In this document: positions 1-5,819 of the stretch, one piece after another
Position numbering within the stretch: position 1 is the first letter of the stretch
Layout: the number at the start of each line of letters is the position of its first letter
Origin: Synergistaceae bacterium
GTDB taxonomy: Bacteria > Synergistota > Synergistia > Synergistales > Synergistaceae
Direction of reading: 5' to 3'
DNA length: 6,120 bases
Assembly: GCA_031271065.1 (NCBI GenBank)
Contig: JAISWP010000056.1
Span: 1 to 6,120 of the forward strand
The notes under the pieces: generated by a model
What the model saw: only the letters and a program-made list of their open reading frames with translations
Told to the model about the DNA's origin: nothing
Databases searched by the model: none
Position numbers and translations under genes: made by a program

Positions 1-2
1 TG

Positions 3-215
3 TCGCTGAAATCGCTCCAGCCCGAAGAAGAAAAACGCTTCCGGGACGAGAGCCCTTCCGCTGAGCGGGACCGGCACCCCAGGAGGGAGAACGGCGACCG
101 CAGACAGAACAAGGAGCGCGGTCCGCAGATTCCGACTGAGGAGATATCCATGACGATAGGGGACTTCCTCAAAGCGAGGGAAGAGGAAAACTCTTCCGAG
201 GACGCAGCTGAGTGA
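3..215 (+). CDS. C-terminal end of an unidentified protein with a highly charged tail (partial)
   Basis: This is an open frame running in from the left edge and ending at TGA 213-215; 70 codons are visible. The peptide is rich in Glu, Arg, Lys, Asp and Pro (for example QPEEEKRFRDE near its start and KAREEENSSEDAAE at the end), with few hydrophobic residues apart from a short ISMTIGDFL stretch. This looks like a disordered C-terminal tail. I do not recognise the family and cannot assign a function, because the folded part lies outside the window. The gene is separated from creD by an intrinsic terminator 30 bases after its stop, so it probably belongs to a different transcription unit. The frame is supported by its direction, by that terminator, and by codon use resembling the downstream genes. 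Confidence 0.6.
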   Translation, partial: SLKSLQPEEEKRFRDESPSAERDRHPRRENGDRRQNKERGPQIPTEEISMTIGDFLKAREEENSSEDAAE

Positions 216-245
216 TTTCCCGAGCACTGCCGGAATGACGCGTTG

Positions 246-276
246 AAACCGGGTTCATTCAAGAACCCGGTTTTTT
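246..276 (+). terminator. Strong rho-independent terminator
   Basis: An 11-base-pair perfect stem (246-256 with 263-273) encloses the 6-base loop ATTCAA and runs into six T residues (271-276). It lies 30 bases after the stop of the upstream partial gene and would end that transcript before creD. Confidence 0.93.
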
Positions 277-287
277 GGTAAAAAAAA

Positions 288-321
288 GCGGCGGCGTCCG
301 GCCGCGGGATTTTTGTTTTTT
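288..321 (+). other. Possible second hairpin followed by a T-rich run
   Basis: GCGGC (288-292) can pair with GCCGC (301-305), and TTTTT-G-TTTTTT follows at 310-321. An A-run lies just before it (280-287). The geometry is looser than at 246-276, because GGGA separates the stem from the T-run. It could be a backup terminator, or a terminator for transcription from either side. The rest of the 216-363 gap holds no promoter I can call with confidence, so how creD is transcribed is unclear. Confidence 0.35.
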
Positions 322-351
322 GCTGGCAGTTTATCGGTGCGCGCGGCGTCT

Positions 352-356
352 GGAGG
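352..356 (+). promoter_or_regulatory. Ribosome binding site for creD
   Basis: GGAGG ends 7 bases before ATG 364. This decides the start in favour of ATG 364 over an in-frame TTG at 313, which would lie in the T-rich region beyond the terminator and has no comparable site. Confidence 0.8.
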
Positions 357-363
357 CCTGATT

Positions 364-1950
364 ATGAGTATGATAGGAATTATAGCGGGACTGATTTTTC
401 TATTTTTGGCGCTGGGCGCTGCGGGGGTGGTTTTAGTCACCGCGTGGTGGCTCTGGAAGCGGGCCGCTCTCGCGGAAGGCGAACGGGCGCCGAAATGGGG
501 AGACCTCAGTTCCCTCATGGCGGTCTTCCGCGGGCGTCTGCTCGCGGCGCGCATGCTGACTGCCGCGCTGATTGCGGCGCTGATGACGATTCCCCTCGGT
601 TTTATATACGACCTGACCGTGGAGAGGCATGACAGATATAACGGCATAGCCGCGGAAATATCATCGAGCTGGGGGACCAGCCAGATTTTCGCGGGGCCCG
701 CTCTGAGCGTGCCATACACGGTGCGGTATCAGATAACGGAGGACGTCCCTCTGAGCGCCGCTGAACTGGCGTACGAGCAGTCGAGGGGAGGAAACCGCAC
801 AACCCGTGAGGTTGTCCGCAATATCGAGGAACAGTATACGGCGTTCGTTCTGCCGGATGACCTTTACGTGGAAGGCAATGTGACCACGGAGACCAGAAGC
901 CGCAGCATATACTCCGTCAGAGTCTACACCGCGGACCTGAAAGTAAGGGGCAGCTTCACCAAACCGGACATCACAGGGCTGCGGCAACATGTATCGGAAG
1001 TTCATTGGGACAAGGTCACATTCGCGGTCGGAATAACCAGCACCAAAGCCATTCGCAGCATAAGCGCCCTCAGGCTTGGAGGCAGGGAGCACGGATTTCT
1101 TCCCGGGACCGGGGGTATGAAGCTCATTCCGACGGGTTTTTCCCTTCAGGCCGACCTCTCGGACTCCGGGGACAAAAAGAGCTGGGATTTCGATTTCGAA
1201 GTCTCGGTTGGAGGGTCGAACAGCCTCTACATGACTCCTGTGGGCGTTTCGAATACGCTGAAACTGACTTCCGACTGGCCTCATCCGAACTTCACCGGCT
1301 CCGGCCTTCCCTCGTCGCGCACGGTGACAGCGTCCGGTTTCACATCCGAATGGGATATCCCGAACCTGGTCAGGAATTATCCCCAGGCCGGGGACTCCGA
1401 GGAATGGCTCGCGGCGGACTCCCGGGACGGCATGTATGACTTCGAGGGGAGAACGGGACATAACATCAAAGAGTACATTGCGGGGGTGGAATTTTTCGAG
1501 CCCGTATTCTACTACTCTCTTCTCTCGAGGGCGGTAAAGTACGGCATACTCTTCGTATCCCTCATGTTTCTCGGCGTAGTCATATTTGATAGCTGCTGCG
1601 CGAAAGGCGGCTATGTGATGAACTTCATACAATACGCCGTGATCGGCGTCGGCCTGGCGGCATTTTATCTGACTCTGCTGGCGCTGTCGGAGCATATCGG
1701 TTTTACCGCGGCGTATACAGCGGCCTCCGTCCTGAACATCGCGATGATAGGGGGGTATGTGGCAGCGGCGTCGGGGCGGAAGGTTTCGGCCCTGCTCACC
1801 GCATTGACACAGGCCCTCCTTTACGCGATGCTGTTTTTCATCCTTCGGATGGAGGACTACGCCCTCCTCGCCGGGACGGCGCTTTTTGTCGCGTCTACGG
1901 CGGCGCTGATGACGGTCACCAGGAACGCCAACCGCGCCGGCGCGGATTGA
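364..1950 (+). CDS. creD: CreD-family inner-membrane protein with extended N-terminus
   Basis: A 528-residue membrane protein of the CreD family (cell envelope integrity / inner membrane protein CreD), whose molecular function is not well established. In Escherichia coli it belongs to the CreBC two-component regulon and affects envelope properties and beta-lactam or colicin tolerance. Family landmarks seen here are RYNGIAAEISSSWG (91-104) with GPALSVPY (111-118), the periplasmic strand region with VYTADLKVRGSF (188-198), SDWPHPNFTGSGLP (303-315), GFTSEWDIPNLVRNYPQ (325-341), and RAVKYGILF (389-397) leading into a C-terminal set of membrane helices. These include a conserved-looking stretch at 431-446 containing FYLTLLALSEH. 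The helix expected before the large periplasmic domain lies at about 62-84. An additional hydrophobic segment at about 4-30 precedes it, so the protein is longer than the roughly 450-residue E. coli protein. No creB or creC is in view. The family call rests on remembered motifs. Confidence 0.87.
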   Translation: MSMIGIIAGLIFLFLALGAAGVVLVTAWWLWKRAALAEGERAPKWGDLSSLMAVFRGRLLAARMLTAALIAALMTIPLGFIYDLTVERHDRYNGIAAEISSSWGTSQIFAGPALSVPYTVRYQITEDVPLSAAELAYEQSRGGNRTTREVVRNIEEQYTAFVLPDDLYVEGNVTTETRSRSIYSVRVYTADLKVRGSFTKPDITGLRQHVSEVHWDKVTFAVGITSTKAIRSISALRLGGREHGFLPGTGGMKLIPTGFSLQADLSDSGDKKSWDFDFEVSVGGSNSLYMTPVGVSNTLKLTSDWPHPNFTGSGLPSSRTVTASGFTSEWDIPNLVRNYPQAGDSEEWLAADSRDGMYDFEGRTGHNIKEYIAGVEFFEPVFYYSLLSRAVKYGILFVSLMFLGVVIFDSCCAKGGYVMNFIQYAVIGVGLAAFYLTLLALSEHIGFTAAYTAASVLNIAMIGGYVAAASGRKVSALLTALTQALLYAMLFFILRMEDYALLAGTALFVASTAALMTVTRNANRAGAD

Positions 1951-1975
1951 CAAAAAAAATTTATCATGCTACCCT
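1947..1975 (+). promoter_or_regulatory. Sigma-70-type promoter for the sugar transport operon
   Basis: A perfect -35 box TTGACA (1947-1952) lies 17 bases upstream of TACCCT (1970-1975). The -10 is preceded by TG at 1967-1968 in the extended -10 position. The -10 matches at its three most important bases (T, A and final T) but not in the centre. The spacer contains an A-tract (1952-1959). The -35 overlaps the creD stop codon TGA (1948-1950). Transcription would begin near 1982, giving a leader of about 80 bases before the binding-protein gene. Confidence 0.68.
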
Positions 1976-1984
1976 GAACTCAGG
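1973..1984 (+). promoter_or_regulatory. Candidate operator palindrome at the predicted transcription start
   Basis: CCTGA (1973-1977) and TCAGG (1980-1984) form an inverted repeat with a 2-base centre. It overlaps the downstream end of the -10 box and the predicted start site, where a bound repressor would block RNA polymerase. The gap is too short for a stable RNA hairpin. Palindromes this short arise by chance, so the case rests mainly on position. No regulator gene is in the window. Confidence 0.3.
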
Positions 1985-2008
1985 CCACGAGAAGTAAAAT
2001 TGATATCA

Positions 2009-2023
2009 GCCGGAGAAGCCGGC
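2009..2023 (+). other. Small hairpin in the operon leader
   Basis: GCCGG (2009-2013) pairs with CCGGC (2019-2023) around the loop AGAAG. It has no T-run, so it is not a terminator. It may influence leader stability or may be incidental. Confidence 0.3.
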
Positions 2024-2044
2024 CGATGTAGTGTGACAAAAATC

Positions 2045-2051
2045 AGGGAGG
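2045..2051 (+). promoter_or_regulatory. Ribosome binding site for the sugar-binding protein
   Basis: AGGGAGG ends 10 bases before ATG 2062. It is a strong site that fits high-level production of a periplasmic binding protein and supports this start, which also gives a well-formed signal peptide. Confidence 0.8.
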
Positions 2052-2061
2052 TTGGTCATTT

Positions 2062-3009
2062 ATGAGAAAAACTGCTGGCGTATTTCTGACGTTGATTCTG
2101 GTTTGTATCGCGGTAGTGACGGCTGCGGGAGAAGCGTCGGCCGCGGCGTATAAGGTAGGCATCCTGGCGCCCTCGGTCACCCACGGCTGGGTCGCGGGAG
2201 TGGCGTATTACGCGGAGCAGAGAAGCAAGGAACTCGCGGCGGAGGGCAAGATCGAATATCAGATGTACACCAGCGACAACGGCGAGCAGATGACGACTCA
2301 GCTCGACGACCTGCTCTCCTGGGGCGCTCAGGCGATAATCGCATTCCCGCAGTGGGAGGGCATGGAGGTACCGATCCAGGCCGCTATAGACAAAGGAGTG
2401 ACGGTGGTCAATTTCGACATAGAGATCAACGCGAACGGAGTCTATCGCGTCTCCGGCAACAACGAGGACATGGGGGTGCAGGGCGCGAAGTATATAGTCG
2501 GCAAGGCCGGACCGGAGGCCACTGTAGTGATTCTGGAAGTCCCGACGTCCGGTTCGGTGTCGGAGCTCCGCAAGAAGGGTTTCGTGGAGACCGCGGCCCA
2601 GATCGCCCCTAATCTGAAGGTCCTCACCTACGCCACGAAGTTCACCCGGGAGGACGGACTCAAGGATTTCGCAGACATTCTTGTGGCCAACAGCAAGATC
2701 GACGCCGTATACTCGATGGATGACGAGACCTCCATCGGAGCGCTCCAGGCCATCAAAGAAGCTGGCCGCACCGATATCAAGGTCATCACCGGCGGCGGCG
2801 GGTGTCAGGAATACTTCAAAATGATGCCCGAGAACGAGGGTATCTGGATACAGAGCGCTCTTTACAGCCCGATGATGGTGATCGACGCGGTCGACATGGC
2901 CGTAAGCGTGCTGGACGGCGTGAAGGTGGACCCTGTCAAGATAATACCCACCACGATAGTCGACAGGGAGAACTACGAAAAGTACATCGATCCCACGTCG
3001 CCGTACTGA
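2062..3009 (+). CDS. Periplasmic sugar-binding protein of an ABC transporter (RbsB-like, Peripla_BP_4 type)
   Basis: A 315-residue substrate-capture protein for the transporter encoded downstream. Residues 1-27 form a classical signal peptide: MRK, a hydrophobic core at about 5-22, then an ASA cleavage site with the mature protein starting near residue 28. The Cys at 15 is preceded by Val, not Gly, Ala or Ser, so there is no lipobox and the product should be free in the periplasm. The mature part follows the two-lobed pattern of the family: first strand YKVGILAPS (30-38), HGWVAGVAYYAE (41-52), the ligand-side strand VVNFDIE (115-121), a second lobe opening near TVVILEVP (154-161), DAVYSMDDETSIGALQAI (214-231), and VITGGGG (241-247). 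The length is normal. The substrate (pentose, hexose, polyol or autoinducer-like sugar) cannot be inferred. It is the first gene of the operon, with its own promoter and a strong ribosome site. Confidence 0.92.
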   Translation: MRKTAGVFLTLILVCIAVVTAAGEASAAAYKVGILAPSVTHGWVAGVAYYAEQRSKELAAEGKIEYQMYTSDNGEQMTTQLDDLLSWGAQAIIAFPQWEGMEVPIQAAIDKGVTVVNFDIEINANGVYRVSGNNEDMGVQGAKYIVGKAGPEATVVILEVPTSGSVSELRKKGFVETAAQIAPNLKVLTYATKFTREDGLKDFADILVANSKIDAVYSMDDETSIGALQAIKEAGRTDIKVITGGGGCQEYFKMMPENEGIWIQSALYSPMMVIDAVDMAVSVLDGVKVDPVKIIPTTIVDRENYEKYIDPTSPY

Positions 3010-3010
3010 G

Positions 3011-3022
3011 GGTTTATGCGCA
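3011..3022 (+). repeat. Direct repeat copy 1 (12 bases), inside a perfect palindrome
   Basis: GGTTTATGCGCA begins right after the stop of the binding-protein gene and recurs exactly at 3185-3196. This copy also forms the perfect 10-base palindrome TATGCGCATA (3015-3024). Confidence 0.7.
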
Positions 3023-3043
3023 TAGGCGCGGATAGTCCTTCCA

Positions 3044-3075
3044 GGAGGCTGCGGCCTGAAGCCGCGGCCTCTCTT
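3044..3075 (+). terminator. GC-rich hairpin, likely partial terminator or mRNA 3'-end stabiliser
   Basis: Bases 3044-3055 pair with 3061-3072 as a 12-pair stem containing two G-U pairs, around the 5-base loop CTGAA. The following bases are pyrimidine-rich but not a clean T-run (CTCTT), so leaky termination is more likely than complete termination. Its place directly after a binding-protein gene and before the membrane-component genes is typical of hairpins that leave the binding protein in excess. Confidence 0.6.
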
Positions 3076-3079
3076 ATAA

Positions 3080-3125
3080 TTCCGGTTTAAGGCGGAAGAT
3101 GCTTTTATCCGGCTTGAAACCGGAA
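3080..3125 (+). other. Long inverted repeat / second intergenic hairpin
   Basis: TTCCGGTTT (3080-3088) and AAACCGGAA (3117-3125) are perfect inverted copies. Inside them the stem continues, with 3089-3096 pairing with 3108-3115 except for one G-G mismatch and a bulged G at 3116. The loop is the 11 bases at 3097-3107. No T-run follows, so it is more likely an RNA structure or regulatory site than a terminator. Confidence 0.5.
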
Positions 3126-3140
3126 CGCGGCGCGGGACCC

Positions 3141-3162
3141 GAACCTGACGGGCGCAGGTTTT
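3141..3162 (+). terminator. Weak third hairpin with short T-run
   Basis: AACCTG (3142-3147) pairs with CAGGTT (3155-3160), extendable by one G-U pair, and four T residues at 3159-3162 follow or overlap the stem end. It is short for a terminator and would be leaky at best. Confidence 0.3.
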
Positions 3163-3184
3163 GATTCGGAAGTCTGAATAACGC

Positions 3185-3196
3185 GGTTTATGCGCA
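3185..3196 (+). repeat. Direct repeat copy 2 (12 bases)
   Basis: An exact second copy of GGTTTATGCGCA, about 20 bases before the likely ATPase start. Unlike copy 1, the palindrome here is imperfect (TATGCGCAAA). Confidence 0.7.
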
Positions 3197-3218
3197 AAGG
3201 GTGCGTATTTTAAAGACT

Positions 3219-4715
3219 ATGAAACTGGATATGAGAGGCATCTTCAAATCATTCGGCGCCAGCGGCGTGCTCAAAAACGTCGATTTTTCCCTGGAGGGCG
3301 GTGAAATATGCGCGCTCCTGGGAGAAAACGGCGCCGGCAAATCGACCCTCATGAATATACTCGGCGGGGTCATACCGGCCGACAGGGGAGAAATATACAT
3401 CGACGGCGCAAAAGCGGATTTTACCCAGCCGATCGACTCCATGCGCGCCGGAATAGCATTCATACATCAGGAGCTCAACCTGATCAACGACCTGCCCGTC
3501 TACGAAAATATGTTCGTCGGGCGCGAGATAAACGGTCCGTTCGGCTTCCTCGATCACGATAAGATGATATCCGAGACCGAGAGGATATTCGCCATGATGG
3601 AGATGGAACTGGACCCCCGCGCTATGGTGAGGGATCTCGACCCATCGTACAAACAGATAGTCGAAACAGCCCGCGCCATAATGATGAACTCGTCGGTCAT
3701 AATAATGGACGAGCCGACTAGTTCCCTCACGGAGACAGAGATAGAGAGGGTATTCGCGATAGTGCGCACACTCGCTTCCCGGGGGGTGGGGATCGTTTTT
3801 ATATCCCACAAACTGCGCGAGGTCATGAGGCTCTGCACCCGTTATGTCGTTCTCAGGGACGGCAGCATGGTGGCCAGCGGGTCCGTCGCCGACGTCACGA
3901 CGGACAGCCTGGCGCGTTTCATGGTGGGGCACGACGTGCGCACCGAGACTCTCCAGAGGGGGCGGCAGGTGGGGCGCTCTGTGCTGAAAGCCGAAAATCT
4001 CTCCGACTCGAAGTTCTTCCGCGGCGTCAATTTCGAAGTGAAGTCAGGAGAGGTGCTGGGAGTGACGGGCCTTCTGGGTGACGGACGGAGCGAGCTCTTC
4101 CAGTCGATATTCGGCGCCGGCGGCGGATACGCCGGGCAGGTATATATTGACGGCAGTCCCGTGAAGGTGAAAAGCACGACTCAGGCATTGAACCTGGGCC
4201 TGGCCTACCAGCCGAGAAACCGCAAAGAAAACGGCATCCTTAAAGACATGGATATACTGGAGAACGGCTCCATTTCCATCTGGCCGGTCATATCGAAATT
4301 CGGGTTCATCGACCGAGCGCGGCAGGGCGAACTGTTCGACCGGCAGGTGAAAAACCTGCGGATCAAGATGGGCGGGCGCACGGATCTCATCACGAGCCTG
4401 TCGGGAGGCAACCAGCAGAAGGTCATGCTCTCCAGGTGGATATCGAGCGACCCCAGGGCGCTGATTTTGGACAACCCTACACAGGGAGTGGACGTCGGGG
4501 CCAAAGAGGAGATTTACGACATCATATTGAAGCTGGCGGACGAAGGCGTCGCGGTAATAGTGCTGTCCAGCGAGGCGGGGGAGATCATACGCGTCTGCGA
4601 CAGGGCGATAGTCATGTATCACGGGAGAATCGCCGGGATAGTTTCCGGGGACAGGATGAACGAACACGATATAATGCGCCTTGCGACCGGCGCGGAAAGT
4701 GACCGGGAGGTATAG
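3219..4715 (+). CDS. Sugar ABC transporter ATPase, two fused nucleotide-binding domains (RbsA/MglA-like)
   Basis: A 498-residue cytoplasmic ATPase that powers the permease. Domain 1 has Walker A GENGAGKS (35-42), Q-loop Gln84, Walker B ending MDEPTSSL with catalytic Glu165, and H-loop His197. Its signature region is degenerate (LDPSYKQ, 140-146, in place of LSxGQ). Domain 2 has a degenerate Walker A (GDGRSE, 287-292, no P-loop Lys), an intact signature LSGGNQQ (394-400), and Walker B LILDNPTQGVDV (415-426) with Asn419 at the usual catalytic Glu. The length is normal for the family. ATG 3219 was chosen because MKLDMRGIFKSFG matches the usual family opening. GTG 3201 and ATG 3231 are in-frame alternatives, and none has a convincing ribosome site. 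The permease start lies 5 bases past the stop. Confidence 0.92.
   Translation: MKLDMRGIFKSFGASGVLKNVDFSLEGGEICALLGENGAGKSTLMNILGGVIPADRGEIYIDGAKADFTQPIDSMRAGIAFIHQELNLINDLPVYENMFVGREINGPFGFLDHDKMISETERIFAMMEMELDPRAMVRDLDPSYKQIVETARAIMMNSSVIIMDEPTSSLTETEIERVFAIVRTLASRGVGIVFISHKLREVMRLCTRYVVLRDGSMVASGSVADVTTDSLARFMVGHDVRTETLQRGRQVGRSVLKAENLSDSKFFRGVNFEVKSGEVLGVTGLLGDGRSELFQSIFGAGGGYAGQVYIDGSPVKVKSTTQALNLGLAYQPRNRKENGILKDMDILENGSISIWPVISKFGFIDRARQGELFDRQVKNLRIKMGGRTDLITSLSGGNQQKVMLSRWISSDPRALILDNPTQGVDVGAKEEIYDIILKLADEGVAVIVLSSEAGEIIRVCDRAIVMYHGRIAGIVSGDRMNEHDIMRLATGAESDREV
4705..4710 (+). promoter_or_regulatory. Ribosome binding site for the permease, inside the ATPase gene end
   Basis: GGGAGG ends 10 bases before ATG 4721 and lies within the last codons of the ATPase gene, so translation of the two is probably coupled. 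It supports ATG 4721 as the permease start. Confidence 0.75.
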
Positions 4716-4720
4716 CTGCC

Positions 4721-5767
4721 ATGGACGACGCGCCTGGGACTAAGCGGAGAAATTTTTTCAGGTGGTTTGCCGGCAGCTGGACGGCTCGCCCCCTTTTCAG
4801 CACAGGGACGGCCCTGATAGTCATGGTGATTTTACAGACCCTGGCGCTGGGATTTGACTTCCCCACGTTCGGAGCGTGGCTGTCCAGGTGGCTCGTCAAC
4901 TGGAGCAACATACTCCGCAACAACGCCGGCATAGGGATAATCTCACTGGGAATGACCTTCGTCATAATCTCGGGAGGGATAGACCTGGCGGTTGGCTCCA
5001 CACTGGTCGCCATCGGAGCCGTCGTGATGATGCTCATAGACACGGGGCCGAAAGGACTATTGCTCCGGATCGGTCTGACCGGGGTTCCGGCTTACGCCGC
5101 CGCCATAATCGCCGGGGTTGCTTTCGGCGCGCTGCTGGGGGAGATCACAGGGATTTTAGTGACCAAGGGGAAACTGCCCCCCTTTATCGCGACTCTCGGC
5201 ACGATGAAGATATGCCGCAGCGTCACCCAGCACTTCATGCAGGGGTATACTCCCCAGGTCCCGAAGCCTTTCCTGCAGATAGCCAGCTTTCCCGTATTCG
5301 GACAGCTGATAATGCCGATAATCTACTGGTTCATATTCGCCTTCATCTTCTACGTAATATCCAAACGCACGGCCTTCGGGCGGCAGGTGACAGCGGTCGG
5401 CTCCAACGAACGGGCGGCCCGTCTTTCGGGTGTCAGCGTCCAGCGGGTCAAGAGGCTCGTCTACACCCTGACGGGGACGATGGTGGCTTTTTCCGCCATA
5501 CTGCAGGTCTCGCGCATCGGCTCGATGGACTATGCCAACGCCGGCAGCGGCAGCGAGATGGACGCGATATCGGCCGTCATAGTGGGGGGCACGAGCATGG
5601 CCGGAGGACGGGGCTTCATCCTCGGCACGGTTCTGGGCGCGCTGATAATAGGTGTCATGAACAATCTCCTGAACCTGATGGGGGTGCCGCCGTTTCTTCG
5701 GGAGGCGTTCAAAGGGGTCATAGTGATAGGAGCGGTTTTACTCCAAAAGCGCGAGAGCTCGTCGTAA
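4721..5767 (+). CDS. Sugar ABC transporter permease (RbsC-like, BPD_transp_2 type)
   Basis: A 348-residue inner-membrane protein forming the transport channel, expected to act as a homodimer since only one permease gene follows the ATPase. A short basic cytoplasmic N-terminus (KRR at 8-10) precedes the first membrane segment at about 27-45. Family motifs are GGIDLAVGS (85-93), LPPFIATLGTM (152-162), the cytoplasmic loop AVGSNERAARLSG (225-237) that contacts the ATPase, and VGGTSMAGGRG (288-298). Multiple hydrophobic segments in between are consistent with the usual eight to ten helices. Length is close to the family norm. It sits 5 bases after the ATPase gene and 52 bases before the isomerase gene. 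No truncation or missing motif is visible. Confidence 0.92.
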   Translation: MDDAPGTKRRNFFRWFAGSWTARPLFSTGTALIVMVILQTLALGFDFPTFGAWLSRWLVNWSNILRNNAGIGIISLGMTFVIISGGIDLAVGSTLVAIGAVVMMLIDTGPKGLLLRIGLTGVPAYAAAIIAGVAFGALLGEITGILVTKGKLPPFIATLGTMKICRSVTQHFMQGYTPQVPKPFLQIASFPVFGQLIMPIIYWFIFAFIFYVISKRTAFGRQVTAVGSNERAARLSGVSVQRVKRLVYTLTGTMVAFSAILQVSRIGSMDYANAGSGSEMDAISAVIVGGTSMAGGRGFILGTVLGALIIGVMNNLLNLMGVPPFLREAFKGVIVIGAVLLQKRESSS

Positions 5768-5799
5768 TACCGCGATGCGGACGTTAAATTCAGAATATT

Positions 5800-5806
5800 A
5801 AGGAGG
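5800..5806 (+). promoter_or_regulatory. Ribosome binding site for the isomerase/epimerase
   Basis: AAGGAGG is a near-perfect site but ends 13 bases before ATG 5820, longer than the usual 5-10. No other ATG, GTG or TTG start in the reading frame lies between them, so ATG 5820 remains the best choice. The gap 5768-5819 otherwise holds only a tiny CCGC/GCGG hairpin (5770-5780) and no clear promoter or terminator, so this gene probably belongs to the operon. Confidence 0.6.
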
Positions 5807-5819
5807 CTGCCATCAGGAT

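Noticed and set aside
661..1953. Long open frame on the - strand (430 codons) opposite creD
   Set aside because: It mirrors the creD gene almost exactly, its translation is rich in Arg, Gly and His with no recognisable domain, and it has no ribosome site. It is a typical shadow in GC-rich coding DNA.
2032..2047. TGTGA-N6-TCAGG, resembling a CRP site
   Set aside because: Only the left half matches well, it lies about 50 bases downstream of the predicted start, and the right half is the ribosome binding site itself.
3075..3080. TATAAT as a possible internal promoter for the ATPase gene
   Set aside because: The -10 hexamer is perfect, but 16-18 bases upstream lies only GC-rich hairpin sequence with no -35-like box.
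3023..3184. Small mobile element (MITE-like) bounded by the 12-base direct repeats
   Set aside because: The bases just inside the two repeat copies are not inverted copies of each other, and the hairpins are explained as separate RNA structures. It is kept only as one alternative under the direct-repeat finding.
4876..5787. 303-codon + strand frame overlapping the permease in another frame
   Set aside because: The translation is dominated by Arg, His, Gly and Asp with no membrane segments, while the permease frame carries all family motifs.
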